From Syntrophaceae bacterium UBA2210 (GTDB lineage: Bacteria > Desulfobacterota > Syntrophia > Syntrophales > UBA2210), in the NCBI GenBank assembly GCA_002327865.1, contig DCUQ01000038.1, positions 1 to 59,825 of the forward strand: a stretch of 59,825 nt of DNA, in the 5' to 3' direction. Made by a program: the position numbers and the translations under genes. Under the pieces are notes generated by a model. That model saw nothing but the letters and a program-made list of their open reading frames with translations. It was not told where the DNA came from and did not search any database. This document shows, piece after piece, positions 44,531 to 53,446 of this stretch. Position 1 is the stretch's first letter; the number at the start of each line of letters is the position of its first letter.

Positions 44531-45091
44531 ATGGAACTCATGGAAGCCATAACCGATAGAAGAAGTGTCCGTAAGTTTGCTGATTATCATATAACGGATA
44601 AAGAAATCAGAGAAATGCTCAACGCGGCGCGGCTGGCACAGTCATGGGCCAATACACAGGTATGGGAGTTTATCGTAGTTAGAGATCGTGATCTTATAAG
44701 GAAAGTAACGGAGACCTACTCGATCGGAAACCCCTCGACAAAATGTTCCATGTCCGCATCGGCGCTGGTTGTTGTATGCGCGAAGATGGGGATTTCCGGA
44801 TGCAAGGGAGGTGTCGAACAAACGAAATTTTCCGAATGGTTCATGTTTGATCTCGGTATAGCGGTTCAGAATCTCTGTCTGAGGGCTCATGAACTGGGGC
44901 TGGGAACGGTTGTGGTGGGGTTAATGGATCACGACGCTTGCGGAAAGTTGCTCGCAGTTCCTGAAGGGTACGAAGCCGTTGTCTCCATACCGGTCGGCAG
45001 GCCGGTCGAGGAAAAAAAGGGTCCACCGCGCAGAAGTCTGGATAAATGTTCTCATCTCAACAGATTCGGGAATTCATTTCATTCAGATTAA
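44531..45091 (+). CDS. nitroreductase family protein
   Basis: The 186-residue enzyme is an FMN-dependent nitroreductase-fold protein. It starts MELMEAITDRRSVRKF with the FMN-phosphate Arg/Ser motif, then LAQSWANTQVWEFIVV, and a C-terminal GLGTVVVGLMDHD segment that packs on the flavin. A very strong ribosome site (AAGGAGGTG) precedes the ATG. A cysteine-containing tail (SLDKCSHL) is unusual. Its physiological role is not known; the position before an enoyl-CoA hydratase 25 bp away suggests a reductase in the same CoA-ester pathway. Confidence 0.87.
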   Translation: MELMEAITDRRSVRKFADYHITDKEIREMLNAARLAQSWANTQVWEFIVVRDRDLIRKVTETYSIGNPSTKCSMSASALVVVCAKMGISGCKGGVEQTKFSEWFMFDLGIAVQNLCLRAHELGLGTVVVGLMDHDACGKLLAVPEGYEAVVSIPVGRPVEEKKGPPRRSLDKCSHLNRFGNSFHSD

Positions 45092-45116
45092 TATTTTTTG
45101 AAGAAAGGAACATGGA

Positions 45117-45932
45117 GTGATGCCTGCGGATGCCGTCTGCCTGGAGCGGGAGGGACATATTGCGATCGTTACGATCAACCGGCCCGAGCGAAGTAATTCC
45201 TTAAATGAATCCATGTGGGGCGATCTCTCGGGTATCGTTTCGGAGCTGACCGCTAATTTGCCCCGTGTGGTGATTATAACCGGTGCGGGGGAAAAGGCAT
45301 TTTGCACGGGATTCGATATAAATCCCGATAACCCTCAGGTTTCCGGTCTGGAAGCTGCTGTTCGCAGTAATGACCGCGGATCGGTTGAAATATTGATACG
45401 GGAAATTCGTACCATCGTTGACGGTCTGGTTTCCGTGCCCGTCCCGGTTATTGCCGCCGTAAACGGTATCGCCTATGGGGGAGGAGCGGAGCTTGCCATC
45501 CGTTGCGATTTGAGAATCGCCGATCCCGGAAGTGTCATATGCTTTTCGGAAGTTCGCCTGGGACTCATGCCGGACTGGGGAGGCGGGGTTTCTCTTACGC
45601 GTCTTGCCGGGCCCTCGGTCGCTGCGGATCTGATTCTCTCCGCGCGCCGGGTACACGCGGCGGAAGCACTCGAACTGGGTCTTGTAAATCGTGTCAGTGA
45701 GCGGGGTAAAGCGCTTCAGGATTCGATAGACCTGGCGAAGAATATCGCCGGGCATGGTCCGCGAGCGGTGCGACACGCGCTGAAAGTAATCAGAAAAAGC
45801 GCCGATCTGCCGCTGGAGAAGGCCCTCGATCTTGAGACCGAAGAGGCCGCGACCCTTATCGCTTCCGGTGAATGTTATCACGGGATCATGGCTTTTCTGT
45901 CAAAAGAAGAGCCTGATTTCCCGGATCCGTGA
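45117..45932 (+). CDS. enoyl-CoA hydratase/isomerase family protein
   Basis: The 271-residue crotonase-fold enzyme hydrates or isomerises enoyl-CoA thioesters. Both catalytic glutamates of classical hydratases are present: one in GGGAELAIRCD (aligned to E144 of rat crotonase) and one in CFSEVRLGLMP (aligned to E164). The oxyanion-hole segment GAGEKAFCTGFDI is intact. AAAGGA lies seven bases before a GTG and ten before the following ATG; either could start. It ends 96 bp before the stop of the convergent acyl-CoA ligase gene. Substrate not identifiable. Confidence 0.87.
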   Translation: MMPADAVCLEREGHIAIVTINRPERSNSLNESMWGDLSGIVSELTANLPRVVIITGAGEKAFCTGFDINPDNPQVSGLEAAVRSNDRGSVEILIREIRTIVDGLVSVPVPVIAAVNGIAYGGGAELAIRCDLRIADPGSVICFSEVRLGLMPDWGGGVSLTRLAGPSVAADLILSARRVHAAEALELGLVNRVSERGKALQDSIDLAKNIAGHGPRAVRHALKVIRKSADLPLEKALDLETEEAATLIASGECYHGIMAFLSKEEPDFPDP

Positions 45933-46027
45933 GGAGATTTTTGGAAAATCGAGGCGCACGCGACGACGCCCGGCACGGATCAGGATAGCGATCCACCGTT
46001 ACCGCCGGCCGCATTTTGCACCATACC

Positions 46028-47755
46028 TCATTCTCCGGCGTATTCGCCTCTCCCTTTCAACCTTTCGATCTCTTCTTCCTCGAGTTTCTTGTACGCTATT
46101 TTTCCCACGAGAGTGTGGGGGAATTCACGGCGGAATTCAACTTCCCGCGGGCAGCTCCACTTGATCAGAGACTTTCTGCAATGGGCTATCAGTTCCGCCT
46201 TCATCTCCTCCGTTTCCTTCGAAGCATCCTTCATGATGACGAAGGCCTTGACCTTCTCGACCTGCGCCCTGTCGGGAACCCCGATGACGCATACATCCTC
46301 GACATCGGGATGGCTGTGGAGAATTTCCTCCACCTGGGCTGGATATACATTCATTCCCGATGACTTTATCATCCTTTTCAGTCTCAACTTGAAATAAAAG
46401 AACCCGTCCTCGTCCATACTGGCAATGTCACCCGTATGGAGCCATATCCTTCCGTCGGGATGCTTTTTCAGAATGTTGGCGGTTTCCTCCGGCTGATCCA
46501 GGTAGCCGAGCATAACCGCCGGACCGCTGATACACAACTCTCCGTCTTCACCCGGAGTAGCCTCTTCGGTAGTACCCTTTACTACTATCTTTGCCAGCAT
46601 GTCCGGGAACGGGATTCCGACGCTTCCTTCTCTGTAATCGTTTAAGGGAGTTGCCATGATGGCGGTAACCGCTTCGGTCAGACCGTATCCCTCGAGAAGC
46701 TTGACACTGCCTCCGCCTTCATGGACTGTCTTCTCGAATGTCTCTTTTACCACCCGTGGAAGCGTATCGGCGCCACTGAAGGTAGCCTTGAGGCAACCGA
46801 GGTCGGCACTCCTGAAGTCGGGGTTGCGGCAAAGGGCTTCAAAAAGTGTAGGAACGCCCACCATAAAGGAGGGTTTCTTGGTCTTGATGAGTTTTGCGAC
46901 AGTCTCCGGCGTGAAGGTGGGAACGAGAATGCTTCTGGCGGCTCCCATAAACGCGGCGTTTACACATACTCCCAGGCCGAAACCATGGAATATCGGCAGG
47001 ATTGCGAGTATGGAAGCCTTCCCCGCGTTCTCTTTCATCCTCCCCCATTCCGCCACCTGCATCCCTTCGCTGATAAAGTTCATATTGGATAGCATGATAC
47101 CTTTCGGGGTACCGGTGGTTCCGCCGCTGTAAAGAATGACGGCGAGATCGTCCGTGTCGACTTCGACATCGGGGGCCGGCGGATAATCGGTTTTCATGAG
47201 ATCTTTCCACCAGCGTACCCGTGAGTCCGCGGGGACCTTAGGTATCTTTCTTCCCTTGGTGATATAGAACCCCAGCCGTTTAAGTGCAGGGAGGTAGTCG
47301 CCTATCCTGGTCAGGATGAGGGTGTCGACACCGGTATTGCCGAGTATCTTGTCGAAATTGCCGTAGAACGCGTCGAGTGTCATGGCGAACTTGCTCTTGC
47401 TGACATTCAGATAAAATTCTATCTCGCCGGCGGTGGAAAGCGGATGGATCATGCTGGCCACGGCGCCGAGTTTGTTAGCCGCGTAGAAACAGATGATTCC
47501 CTGCGGTGTCGTGGGCATGGAGATAGTGATACGGTCGCCCTTTTTGAGGCCGACAGCCGCCAGGGCCGCGGCAAACCGTTCTATCTCTTTTGCAAATTTG
47601 CCGTATGTGCAGGTATATCCCATGAAGTCATACGCTATGGAATAAGGGTACTCGCTGACCGAGCGCATAAGGGACTCGAACATGCTGATTCTGGGATAGT
47701 CGATGGTTTCGGGTACGTCTTCATAAAACTTCAGCCACGGTTTCTTTTCATACAT
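46028..47755 (-). CDS. acyl-CoA synthetase (AMP-forming, long-chain or aromatic)
   Basis: The 575-residue ligase belongs to the ANL superfamily. The P-loop is LYSGGTTGTPKGIM, the central YGLTEAV and HTGDIASMDEDGF motifs bind AMP, and the adenylation lysine is in TLVGKIAYKKL at the C terminus. AAGGAGGTTG gives an excellent ribosome site for the ATG chosen. It is read away from the dehydratase genes that start 270 bp on the other side, so they form a divergent catabolic unit with a shared control region. It activates a carboxylic acid to its CoA ester; the chain or ring specificity is unknown. Confidence 0.9.
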   Translation of the reverse strand: MYEKKPWLKFYEDVPETIDYPRISMFESLMRSVSEYPYSIAYDFMGYTCTYGKFAKEIERFAAALAAVGLKKGDRITISMPTTPQGIICFYAANKLGAVASMIHPLSTAGEIEFYLNVSKSKFAMTLDAFYGNFDKILGNTGVDTLILTRIGDYLPALKRLGFYITKGRKIPKVPADSRVRWWKDLMKTDYPPAPDVEVDTDDLAVILYSGGTTGTPKGIMLSNMNFISEGMQVAEWGRMKENAGKASILAILPIFHGFGLGVCVNAAFMGAARSILVPTFTPETVAKLIKTKKPSFMVGVPTLFEALCRNPDFRSADLGCLKATFSGADTLPRVVKETFEKTVHEGGGSVKLLEGYGLTEAVTAIMATPLNDYREGSVGIPFPDMLAKIVVKGTTEEATPGEDGELCISGPAVMLGYLDQPEETANILKKHPDGRIWLHTGDIASMDEDGFFYFKLRLKRMIKSSGMNVYPAQVEEILHSHPDVEDVCVIGVPDRAQVEKVKAFVIMKDASKETEEMKAELIAHCRKSLIKWSCPREVEFRREFPHTLVGKIAYKKLEEEEIERLKGRGEYAGE

Positions 47756-48021
47756 GAAATCAACCTCCTTGAACTGAACATCGAGCGCATCCCCCGCTGC
47801 TTGCGGCGGGGTTAGCGAGCGAATAAAAAATGAAAGATTCCTTAACAGTCGGAGATTCAACGCAGCTTTTTTGGGGGAGCTTCAGATTTTATAGACCCGT
47901 TTTTTTCTGCTCCTTTGAACCGGAAAAGTCAACACAAAAAACAAGTGACACTACTATCGGAATATGCTAACAGTTTTGCCTTCTTATTATGTGCCTGAAA
48001 AGCGGAAAGGGAGGAACGTGC

Positions 48022-49137
48022 ATGGAACGATTAGAGGATTTTCATGAGGCGGTATCCGACACCGCGGGCTATATCGGGAAGCTGAAAGAGCGGGGGAAGA
48101 AAGTCCTGGGATATTTCTGTTCCTATACCCCGGAGGAGATAATTCTCGCGGCGGGTATTCATCCGGTGAGGCTTTTCAGCACTGCGGATAACATTACCCT
48201 GGCCGATGCGTATCTGCAATCCTATTCCTGCTCGCTCGCGAGGGGCGCGCTCGAGGACGCCCTCTCAGGGAAACTGGATTTTCTCGACGGCACGGTATTT
48301 CCCCACACCTGCGATACCATGCAGCGGCTCTCCGATCTCTGGCGTCTCAACACGAAAATCGGTTTCTTCGCGGATGTTGTTCTCCCGGTAAAGCTCAATA
48401 CCGGAAGCGCGAGAGAATACATGGAAGCTGTTCTCCGGAAATTCCGGGCCGATCTTGAAAAGGGGATGGGTGTTTCCATAACCGACAGCGCACTGAAGGA
48501 ATCGATAGAAAAATACAACACGATACGCGGCTGTCTGCGTACTATATACGAACTCCGCTCCGCCGACCCCGGTATCCTGGCGGGCAGTGATCTGCATGCG
48601 ATCGTCAAGGGTTCCATGATAATGGACAGGGACTGTCTGCTGAAAAGACTTCCTGAAGTCATAGAGAGCCTGAGAAATAAACTATCTGCGGCGAATAATG
48701 CAGGAAAAAGGATCGTACTGGCCGGGAGTATATGCGACCATCCGGGTATCCATACTATCATCGAGAAATCGGGGGGTGTTGCGGTGTGGGACGATCTTTG
48801 CAGCGGCTCCAGGTATTTTGAAGGACTTATCGCCACCGAGGGTGAACCCGTCGCGGCAATTGCGGACCGGTATATCAAACGGCGGATATGCCCCGCAAAG
48901 CATGTATCGAACACTGCCAGAGGGGAGAACATAATAGAGATAGTCAGGAACAATAACGCACTGGGTGTTGTTTTTATACTGCTGAAATTCTGCGATCCGC
49001 ACGATTTTGACTATCCCTGTATGAAAGCATTCCTGGAGGAAGCGGGTATTTCCTGCATGCTTCTGGAGATCGAGGACCAGCTTCCGTCCGAGGGACAGTT
49101 GATGACGAGACTCGAGACCTTCATCCATACTCTGTAA
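48022..49137 (+). CDS. 2-hydroxyacyl-CoA dehydratase family, smaller subunit (HgdB/BcrC-like)
   Basis: The 371-residue protein is a 2-hydroxyacyl-CoA dehydratase D-component subunit, related to HgdB, FldC and benzoyl-CoA reductase BcrC. Such subunits hold a 4Fe-4S cluster. Candidate cysteine ligands are in LQSYSCSLARG, FPHTCDTMQ and KFCDPHDFDYPC. The family N-terminal KKVLGYFCSYTPEEIILAAGIHPVRL is present (in part). The ATG used has GGGAGG eight bases upstream; an earlier ATG adds family-foreign residues. The larger partner subunit follows after 17 bp. It acts in the anaerobic cytoplasm on CoA esters. Confidence 0.88.
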   Translation: MERLEDFHEAVSDTAGYIGKLKERGKKVLGYFCSYTPEEIILAAGIHPVRLFSTADNITLADAYLQSYSCSLARGALEDALSGKLDFLDGTVFPHTCDTMQRLSDLWRLNTKIGFFADVVLPVKLNTGSAREYMEAVLRKFRADLEKGMGVSITDSALKESIEKYNTIRGCLRTIYELRSADPGILAGSDLHAIVKGSMIMDRDCLLKRLPEVIESLRNKLSAANNAGKRIVLAGSICDHPGIHTIIEKSGGVAVWDDLCSGSRYFEGLIATEGEPVAAIADRYIKRRICPAKHVSNTARGENIIEIVRNNNALGVVFILLKFCDPHDFDYPCMKAFLEEAGISCMLLEIEDQLPSEGQLMTRLETFIHTL

Positions 49138-49154
49138 AAGGGGGAGATTGTGCC

Positions 49155-50396
49155 ATGACGGATGTTAACAAGGAGAAAAACATCAGAAAGATACAGTCGG
49201 CAGGAAAGATGAAGGAGATCATGACTACCTACTATATCGATGCCAAGACAGCCGAACAGACGGGTAAAACGGTGGCATGGATTACCAGCGGAGGACCTGT
49301 GGAACCTCTGATCGCGATGGACGTGATACCTGTTTACCCGGAAAATTACGGAGCCATGATAGGCGCCGCGAAGATGGGGGGCGATCTGTGCCGGAGATCG
49401 GAGGAACTGGGGTACAGCGGCGATCTGTGTTCCTACGCGCGGGCCGATATCGTCTGCTCCATGGTAGACGGCGGGCCTATCGGGGGGTTGCCCAGACCCG
49501 ATATGCTCATATGCTGCAACAATATATGCGGGACGGTACTGAAATGGTACGAGATTCAGTCGCGATATTATAACGTTCCCTTGTTTATACTCGACACGCC
49601 TTTCTGCCATACCGGATATACCGAGGAGTCGAAACAGTATGTCCGAAGGCAGATCGACGAATACATCGCTTTTCTCGAAGGTGTGTGCGGAAAACGATTC
49701 GATTACGATCGGATGAAAGAGGTCGGGAGGTTGTCGATCAAGGGGCAGGAACTGTGGCAGAAGGTACTCGACACCGCAATAAACAAACCTTCCCCCATGA
49801 CCTGTTTCGATGCATTCTTTCATCTGGCGCTGATCGTCACATTGCGTGGAACACAGATAGCGGTGGATTACTATGAATCGCTGCTTGAAGAGATGAAACA
49901 GCGTGTTGCCGACGGTATCAGTGCGATACCCAATGAAAGGTACCGGCTGTTGTGGGATAACCTGCCGATCTGGTACCGGGTAAAATGGCTCTCGGAGAAA
50001 TTCGCGGCGCATGGCGCCTGTCTTGTGGCCGATACATATACTTCTGCGTGGTGCGGCCAACTTAAGTATATGGATGAAGACAACTTTCTCGACTCGATGG
50101 CCGAAGGATACACTAGGATATATCTCAATATCGGTGTGGATGAAATGATAAAGATAGTGCTGGAAATGATAGACAAATATGATGTTGACGGTTTCGTCAT
50201 GCATTCCAACAGGAGTTGCAAACCATATTCACTCGGACAGTACGACATACAGCGCGCGGTTCGAAAAGAACGGGGCATACCCGCTGTGATGCTGGAATCT
50301 CACATGATAGACGAGAGAAGTTTTTCCGAAAGTCAGGCGGAAACGAGAATAGACGCGTTCATGGAGATGATAGAACAAACGGGGCGAAAAAAATGA
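49155..50396 (+). CDS. 2-hydroxyacyl-CoA dehydratase family, larger subunit (HgdA/BcrB-like)
   Basis: The 413-residue partner subunit is related to HgdA, FldB and BcrB/BadE. Conserved elements are the GGPVEPLIAMDVIPVYPENYGA region, GDLCSYARADIVCSM with likely cluster cysteines, CCNNICGTVLKWYE, and the late SNRSCKPYSLGQYD that is diagnostic for the group. GGGGGAG precedes the ATG. Both subunits plus one activator point to a dehydratase of HgdAB type rather than a four-subunit ring reductase. The CoA substrate cannot be read from sequence. Confidence 0.88.
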   Translation: MTDVNKEKNIRKIQSAGKMKEIMTTYYIDAKTAEQTGKTVAWITSGGPVEPLIAMDVIPVYPENYGAMIGAAKMGGDLCRRSEELGYSGDLCSYARADIVCSMVDGGPIGGLPRPDMLICCNNICGTVLKWYEIQSRYYNVPLFILDTPFCHTGYTEESKQYVRRQIDEYIAFLEGVCGKRFDYDRMKEVGRLSIKGQELWQKVLDTAINKPSPMTCFDAFFHLALIVTLRGTQIAVDYYESLLEEMKQRVADGISAIPNERYRLLWDNLPIWYRVKWLSEKFAAHGACLVADTYTSAWCGQLKYMDEDNFLDSMAEGYTRIYLNIGVDEMIKIVLEMIDKYDVDGFVMHSNRSCKPYSLGQYDIQRAVRKERGIPAVMLESHMIDERSFSESQAETRIDAFMEMIEQTGRKK

Positions 50397-50481
50397 TCGA
50401 TATATATCGTGGTTCGCGGAACGTAATTACGGCTGTGACGGTTCGGATCGTTACGGTCGACGATCGAGAGGTTTACGTAAT

Positions 50482-51249
50482 ATGATTACCGCCGGGATAG
50501 ATGTGGGATCGATCACCGCCAAAGCCATTGTTATCGAGGACGGAAGGATACTGGGTACAAGGATTATTTTTACCGGTTACAACGCGCGGCAGGCGGGCAG
50601 GAGCGTGTTCGACGACCTCCTGAGAGAACTCGATATGGATGAGTCGTCGATAGAGAGGACGGTGTCCACCGGTTATGGAAGGAACAGTGTGGATTTCGCC
50701 GACAAGGCATTAACGGAAATCATATGCCACGGTGCCGGAGCGTATTATCTGAATCCCGAGGTCAGATCGGTTATAGATGTCGGCGGACAGGACAGCAAGG
50801 TCCTGACAATGGATCCGGACGGCAGGGTAACAAATTTTGCTATGAATGACAAATGTGCCGCCGGAACCGGCAGATTTCTGGAAGTGATGGCGCGGGCGCT
50901 CGAGTCGGACCTCGACGATTTCGGTACGGTGTCGATGAAGTCGGACGAACCGTCAAAGATAAGCAGTATCTGCACTGTATTTGCCGAATCGGAAGTTGTC
51001 TCTCTCGTGGCGAAAGGCGAAAGCAGGGAAAACATAATAGCCGGTATTCACGAATCGGTGGCCTCCCGCATCTCTTCCCTCGCCAGAAGAGTGGAAGTTG
51101 CACCGCCTGTTATGATGACGGGGGGTGTCGCGAGAAACAAGGGGGTAGTCCGGGCCCTGGAAAAAGCGCTCGGCATGCCCATAACTGTTTCCGAATTTGC
51201 CCAGGTCAACGGCGCGATAGGGGCCGCGGTGATGGCGGCGAGGTTATAG
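50482..51249 (+). CDS. acyl-CoA dehydratase activator ATPase (HgdC/BcrAD family)
   Basis: The 255-residue ASKHA-fold ATPase pumps single high-energy electrons into the dehydratase. The first ATP-binding motif is GIDVGSITAK, the second VIDVGGQDSK. The bridging 4Fe-4S cluster of the homodimer would be held by C125 (NDKCAAGTGRF) and C164 (SSICTVFAES), 39 residues apart as in HgdC of Acidaminococcus. GAGAGG lies upstream of the ATG. Only one such gene is present, as in HgdC systems, not two as in BcrA/BcrD. It is 85 bp after the larger subunit gene in the same direction. Confidence 0.92.
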   Translation: MITAGIDVGSITAKAIVIEDGRILGTRIIFTGYNARQAGRSVFDDLLRELDMDESSIERTVSTGYGRNSVDFADKALTEIICHGAGAYYLNPEVRSVIDVGGQDSKVLTMDPDGRVTNFAMNDKCAAGTGRFLEVMARALESDLDDFGTVSMKSDEPSKISSICTVFAESEVVSLVAKGESRENIIAGIHESVASRISSLARRVEVAPPVMMTGGVARNKGVVRALEKALGMPITVSEFAQVNGAIGAAVMAARL

Positions 51250-51367
51250 ATGCCGATAGCTGTGCGGCTTGTCGTTGCAAGAGTCTGGAGATAGGGGATA
51301 AGGAGTGATCGACCTTCCGGCGGGGCGATGGCGCATACCGACAAAAACAGGTTTCCTGGCAACATTT

Positions 51368-51384
51368 CACCGTGAGAGACGGTG
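51368..51384 (+). terminator. short hairpin after the dehydratase operon
   Basis: CACCGT and ACGGTG form a 6-bp stem around a GAGAG loop, followed by GGTTTATCTTT. It lies in the 237-bp gap after the activator gene and before the glycosyltransferase cassette and may be a weak terminator. Confidence 0.35.
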
Positions 51385-51486
51385 GTTTATCTTTGACCTG
51401 CGGTCATAAATCTGTTAGAGAAATCCCTCTTATTAGTGTTGCGTCTTTTGTTTCTTCTATCTTCATAAAAATACGAGGCACTCTGC

Positions 51487-52758
51487 ATGGCGGCGCGCGT
51501 GGCTTTCAGATTACCCGGTTATAAGGATCCATTGAATATATGTCTACTGACCTACCGAGGTAATCCTACCTGTGGGGGACAGGGGGTATACATCGATTAC
51601 CTGAGCAGGGCACTGGTGGATCTGGGGCACAATGTGGATGTCATATCGGGTCCCCCCTATCCCGAACTGGCTGAGGGTATAGGTCTGCACAAATTACCGA
51701 ACCTTGACCTGTATAATCCCGATCACCTTTTTAAGCCCGATAGATTGAGCAGTCTGATGTCGCCGATCAACCAGCTGGAATTTCTCGATATGTCTCTGGG
51801 CGGCTTCCCGGAGCCGTTCACATTCGGTCTGAGGGTTTATAGCTACTTCAGAAAAAAAAGGCCGCGCTACGATATCGTGCATGACAATCAATCCCTTTCT
51901 TACGGCATACTGGGGCTTCCGCGTCTCGGTTTTCCAACCGTGGCAACCATTCATCACCCGATAACGGTCGACAGGGATGTTGCAATCGAATCCGCCGGTT
52001 CAGCCCTTAAAAAGCTGATGACAAGAAGGTGGTATTCGTTTCTCGGCATGCAAAAGCGGGTTTCGCGCCGCCTCTCTCATATAATAACCGTTTCGGAGCG
52101 TTCAAAGAAGGACATCAGCAGGGATTTCAATACATCGAGCCGGAAATTCAGGATCGTTCCGAACGGGATCAATACGGACTTTTTTTATCCGCTTCCCCAC
52201 ATAGAACGTTCGAAAGATCAGATAATCGTGACCAGCAGCGCGGATACGCCTCTGAAAGGATTACGGTATCTTCTCGAAGCGGTCGCATCAATACGGAAGA
52301 AAAGAAGAGTCGAATTGATCGTAATAGGCAAACCGAGGGAAAACGGGGCTATAGAAGGGCTTATCCGTAAACTGGATATCGGCGCGTGTGTCCGGTTCAC
52401 GGGCCGCATCGAATATGAAGACTTCGCCCGCTATTATGCCGGAGCCGCTATGGCCGTTATCCCGTCCCTGTACGAAGGTTTCGGGATGCCGGCAGGTGAG
52501 GCGATGGCCTGCGGCGTACCGGTTATAAGCACCGTGGGAGGCGCTTTGCCCGAGGTTGTCGGAGATGCCGGTCTTCTTGTCCCGGCTGCGGACAGCAAGG
52601 CACTGGAACACGCGATCGTGTCGCTTCTGGATAATCCGGACAAACGGCACCGGCTTGGAATGGCGGGGCTTGAAAGGGTAAAACGATCTTTTACCTGGAA
52701 GCATGCGGCACAAAAGACGGTCGATGTGTATAGGGAAGTTATTGATGCTTACCGCTGA
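51487..52758 (+). CDS. glycosyltransferase family 4
   Basis: The 423-residue GT-B enzyme has the N-terminal acceptor domain (GGQGVYIDYLSRAL, residues about 35–48) and a C-terminal nucleotide-sugar domain with LYEGFGMPAGEAMACGVPVIST holding the EX7E pair, GALPEVVGDAGLLV and the FTGRIEYEDFARYY segment. It is a retaining transferase of the GT4 group. GAGG lies about nine bases before the ATG. Its end overlaps the methyltransferase start by 14 bp, so it opens a four-gene cassette. Sugar donor and acceptor are unknown. Confidence 0.87.
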   Translation: MAARVAFRLPGYKDPLNICLLTYRGNPTCGGQGVYIDYLSRALVDLGHNVDVISGPPYPELAEGIGLHKLPNLDLYNPDHLFKPDRLSSLMSPINQLEFLDMSLGGFPEPFTFGLRVYSYFRKKRPRYDIVHDNQSLSYGILGLPRLGFPTVATIHHPITVDRDVAIESAGSALKKLMTRRWYSFLGMQKRVSRRLSHIITVSERSKKDISRDFNTSSRKFRIVPNGINTDFFYPLPHIERSKDQIIVTSSADTPLKGLRYLLEAVASIRKKRRVELIVIGKPRENGAIEGLIRKLDIGACVRFTGRIEYEDFARYYAGAAMAVIPSLYEGFGMPAGEAMACGVPVISTVGGALPEVVGDAGLLVPAADSKALEHAIVSLLDNPDKRHRLGMAGLERVKRSFTWKHAAQKTVDVYREVIDAYR

Positions 52759-53446
52759 TTTTCAGATATTAAACATAAAGCCTAAAGATCGCGTTCTCGA
52801 TGCCGGATGCGGTACCGGGCGTCACGCCTGCGAGATTTTCAGGACCCTCGACGCCGATGTAGTCGGCGTCGATCTGAACATGGAGGATCTGCGCAAGGCG
52901 GCGCTTACCCTCCGCCTCTTAAGTGACAATGGTAATGGTTCGTGGATAGTGTCGCGGGCGGACGCCACGAAGCTTCCTTTCAGAGACAGTTCCTTCGATC
53001 TGATAATCTGTTCGGAGGTTCTCGAGCATATTCCGGGAAGCGGGGCAGCCATCTCCGAACTTGTAAGAGTCTTGAAACCTGGAAAAGATCTTGTTGTGAG
53101 TGTTCCCCGGTTTATGCCTGAGCGCATATGCTGGGCGCTTTCATCTGATTATCATAATGAGCCGGGAGGTCATATACGTATATACAGAAAAAGGGAGTTA
53201 CTATCGCTGCTTGAAAAAGCCGGTACAAAGTGCTGGAAGATCCGTTACAAACACGCTCTGCATGCGCCTTACTGGTGGTTGAAATGCATCGTCGGCCACA
53301 GGAATGATAAATCCAGACCGGTGAATCTTTACAGGAAATTTCTTGAATGGGACATCATGAAGCACCCGGCGCTGACAGTTACGCTGGATAAACTCTTAAA
53401 CCCCCTGATAGCCAAGAGCATAGTATTCTATCTCAGAAAGGGATGA
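52745..53446 (+). CDS. class I SAM-dependent methyltransferase
   Basis: The 233-residue protein has the Rossmann SAM-binding motif VLDAGCGTGRHA (about 17–28), an acidic motif II at VVGVDLNMED and motif III FDLIICSEVLEHIPG. The C-terminal half is basic with an aromatic-rich end. The start ATG overlaps the end of the glycosyltransferase gene, with AGGGAAG upstream, and its stop overlaps the next gene by four bases. Small-molecule or sugar O-methylation is likely given the cassette; the target is not identifiable. Confidence 0.87.
   Translation: MLTADFQILNIKPKDRVLDAGCGTGRHACEIFRTLDADVVGVDLNMEDLRKAALTLRLLSDNGNGSWIVSRADATKLPFRDSSFDLIICSEVLEHIPGSGAAISELVRVLKPGKDLVVSVPRFMPERICWALSSDYHNEPGGHIRIYRKRELLSLLEKAGTKCWKIRYKHALHAPYWWLKCIVGHRNDKSRPVNLYRKFLEWDIMKHPALTVTLDKLLNPLIAKSIVFYLRKG

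Noticed and set aside
48022..51249. ATP-dependent benzoyl-CoA reductase (BcrABCD) operon
   Set aside because: Only one activator ATPase gene is present and no ferredoxin or second BcrA/D gene follows; a HgdABC-type dehydratase fits better, though subunit phylogeny would be decisive.
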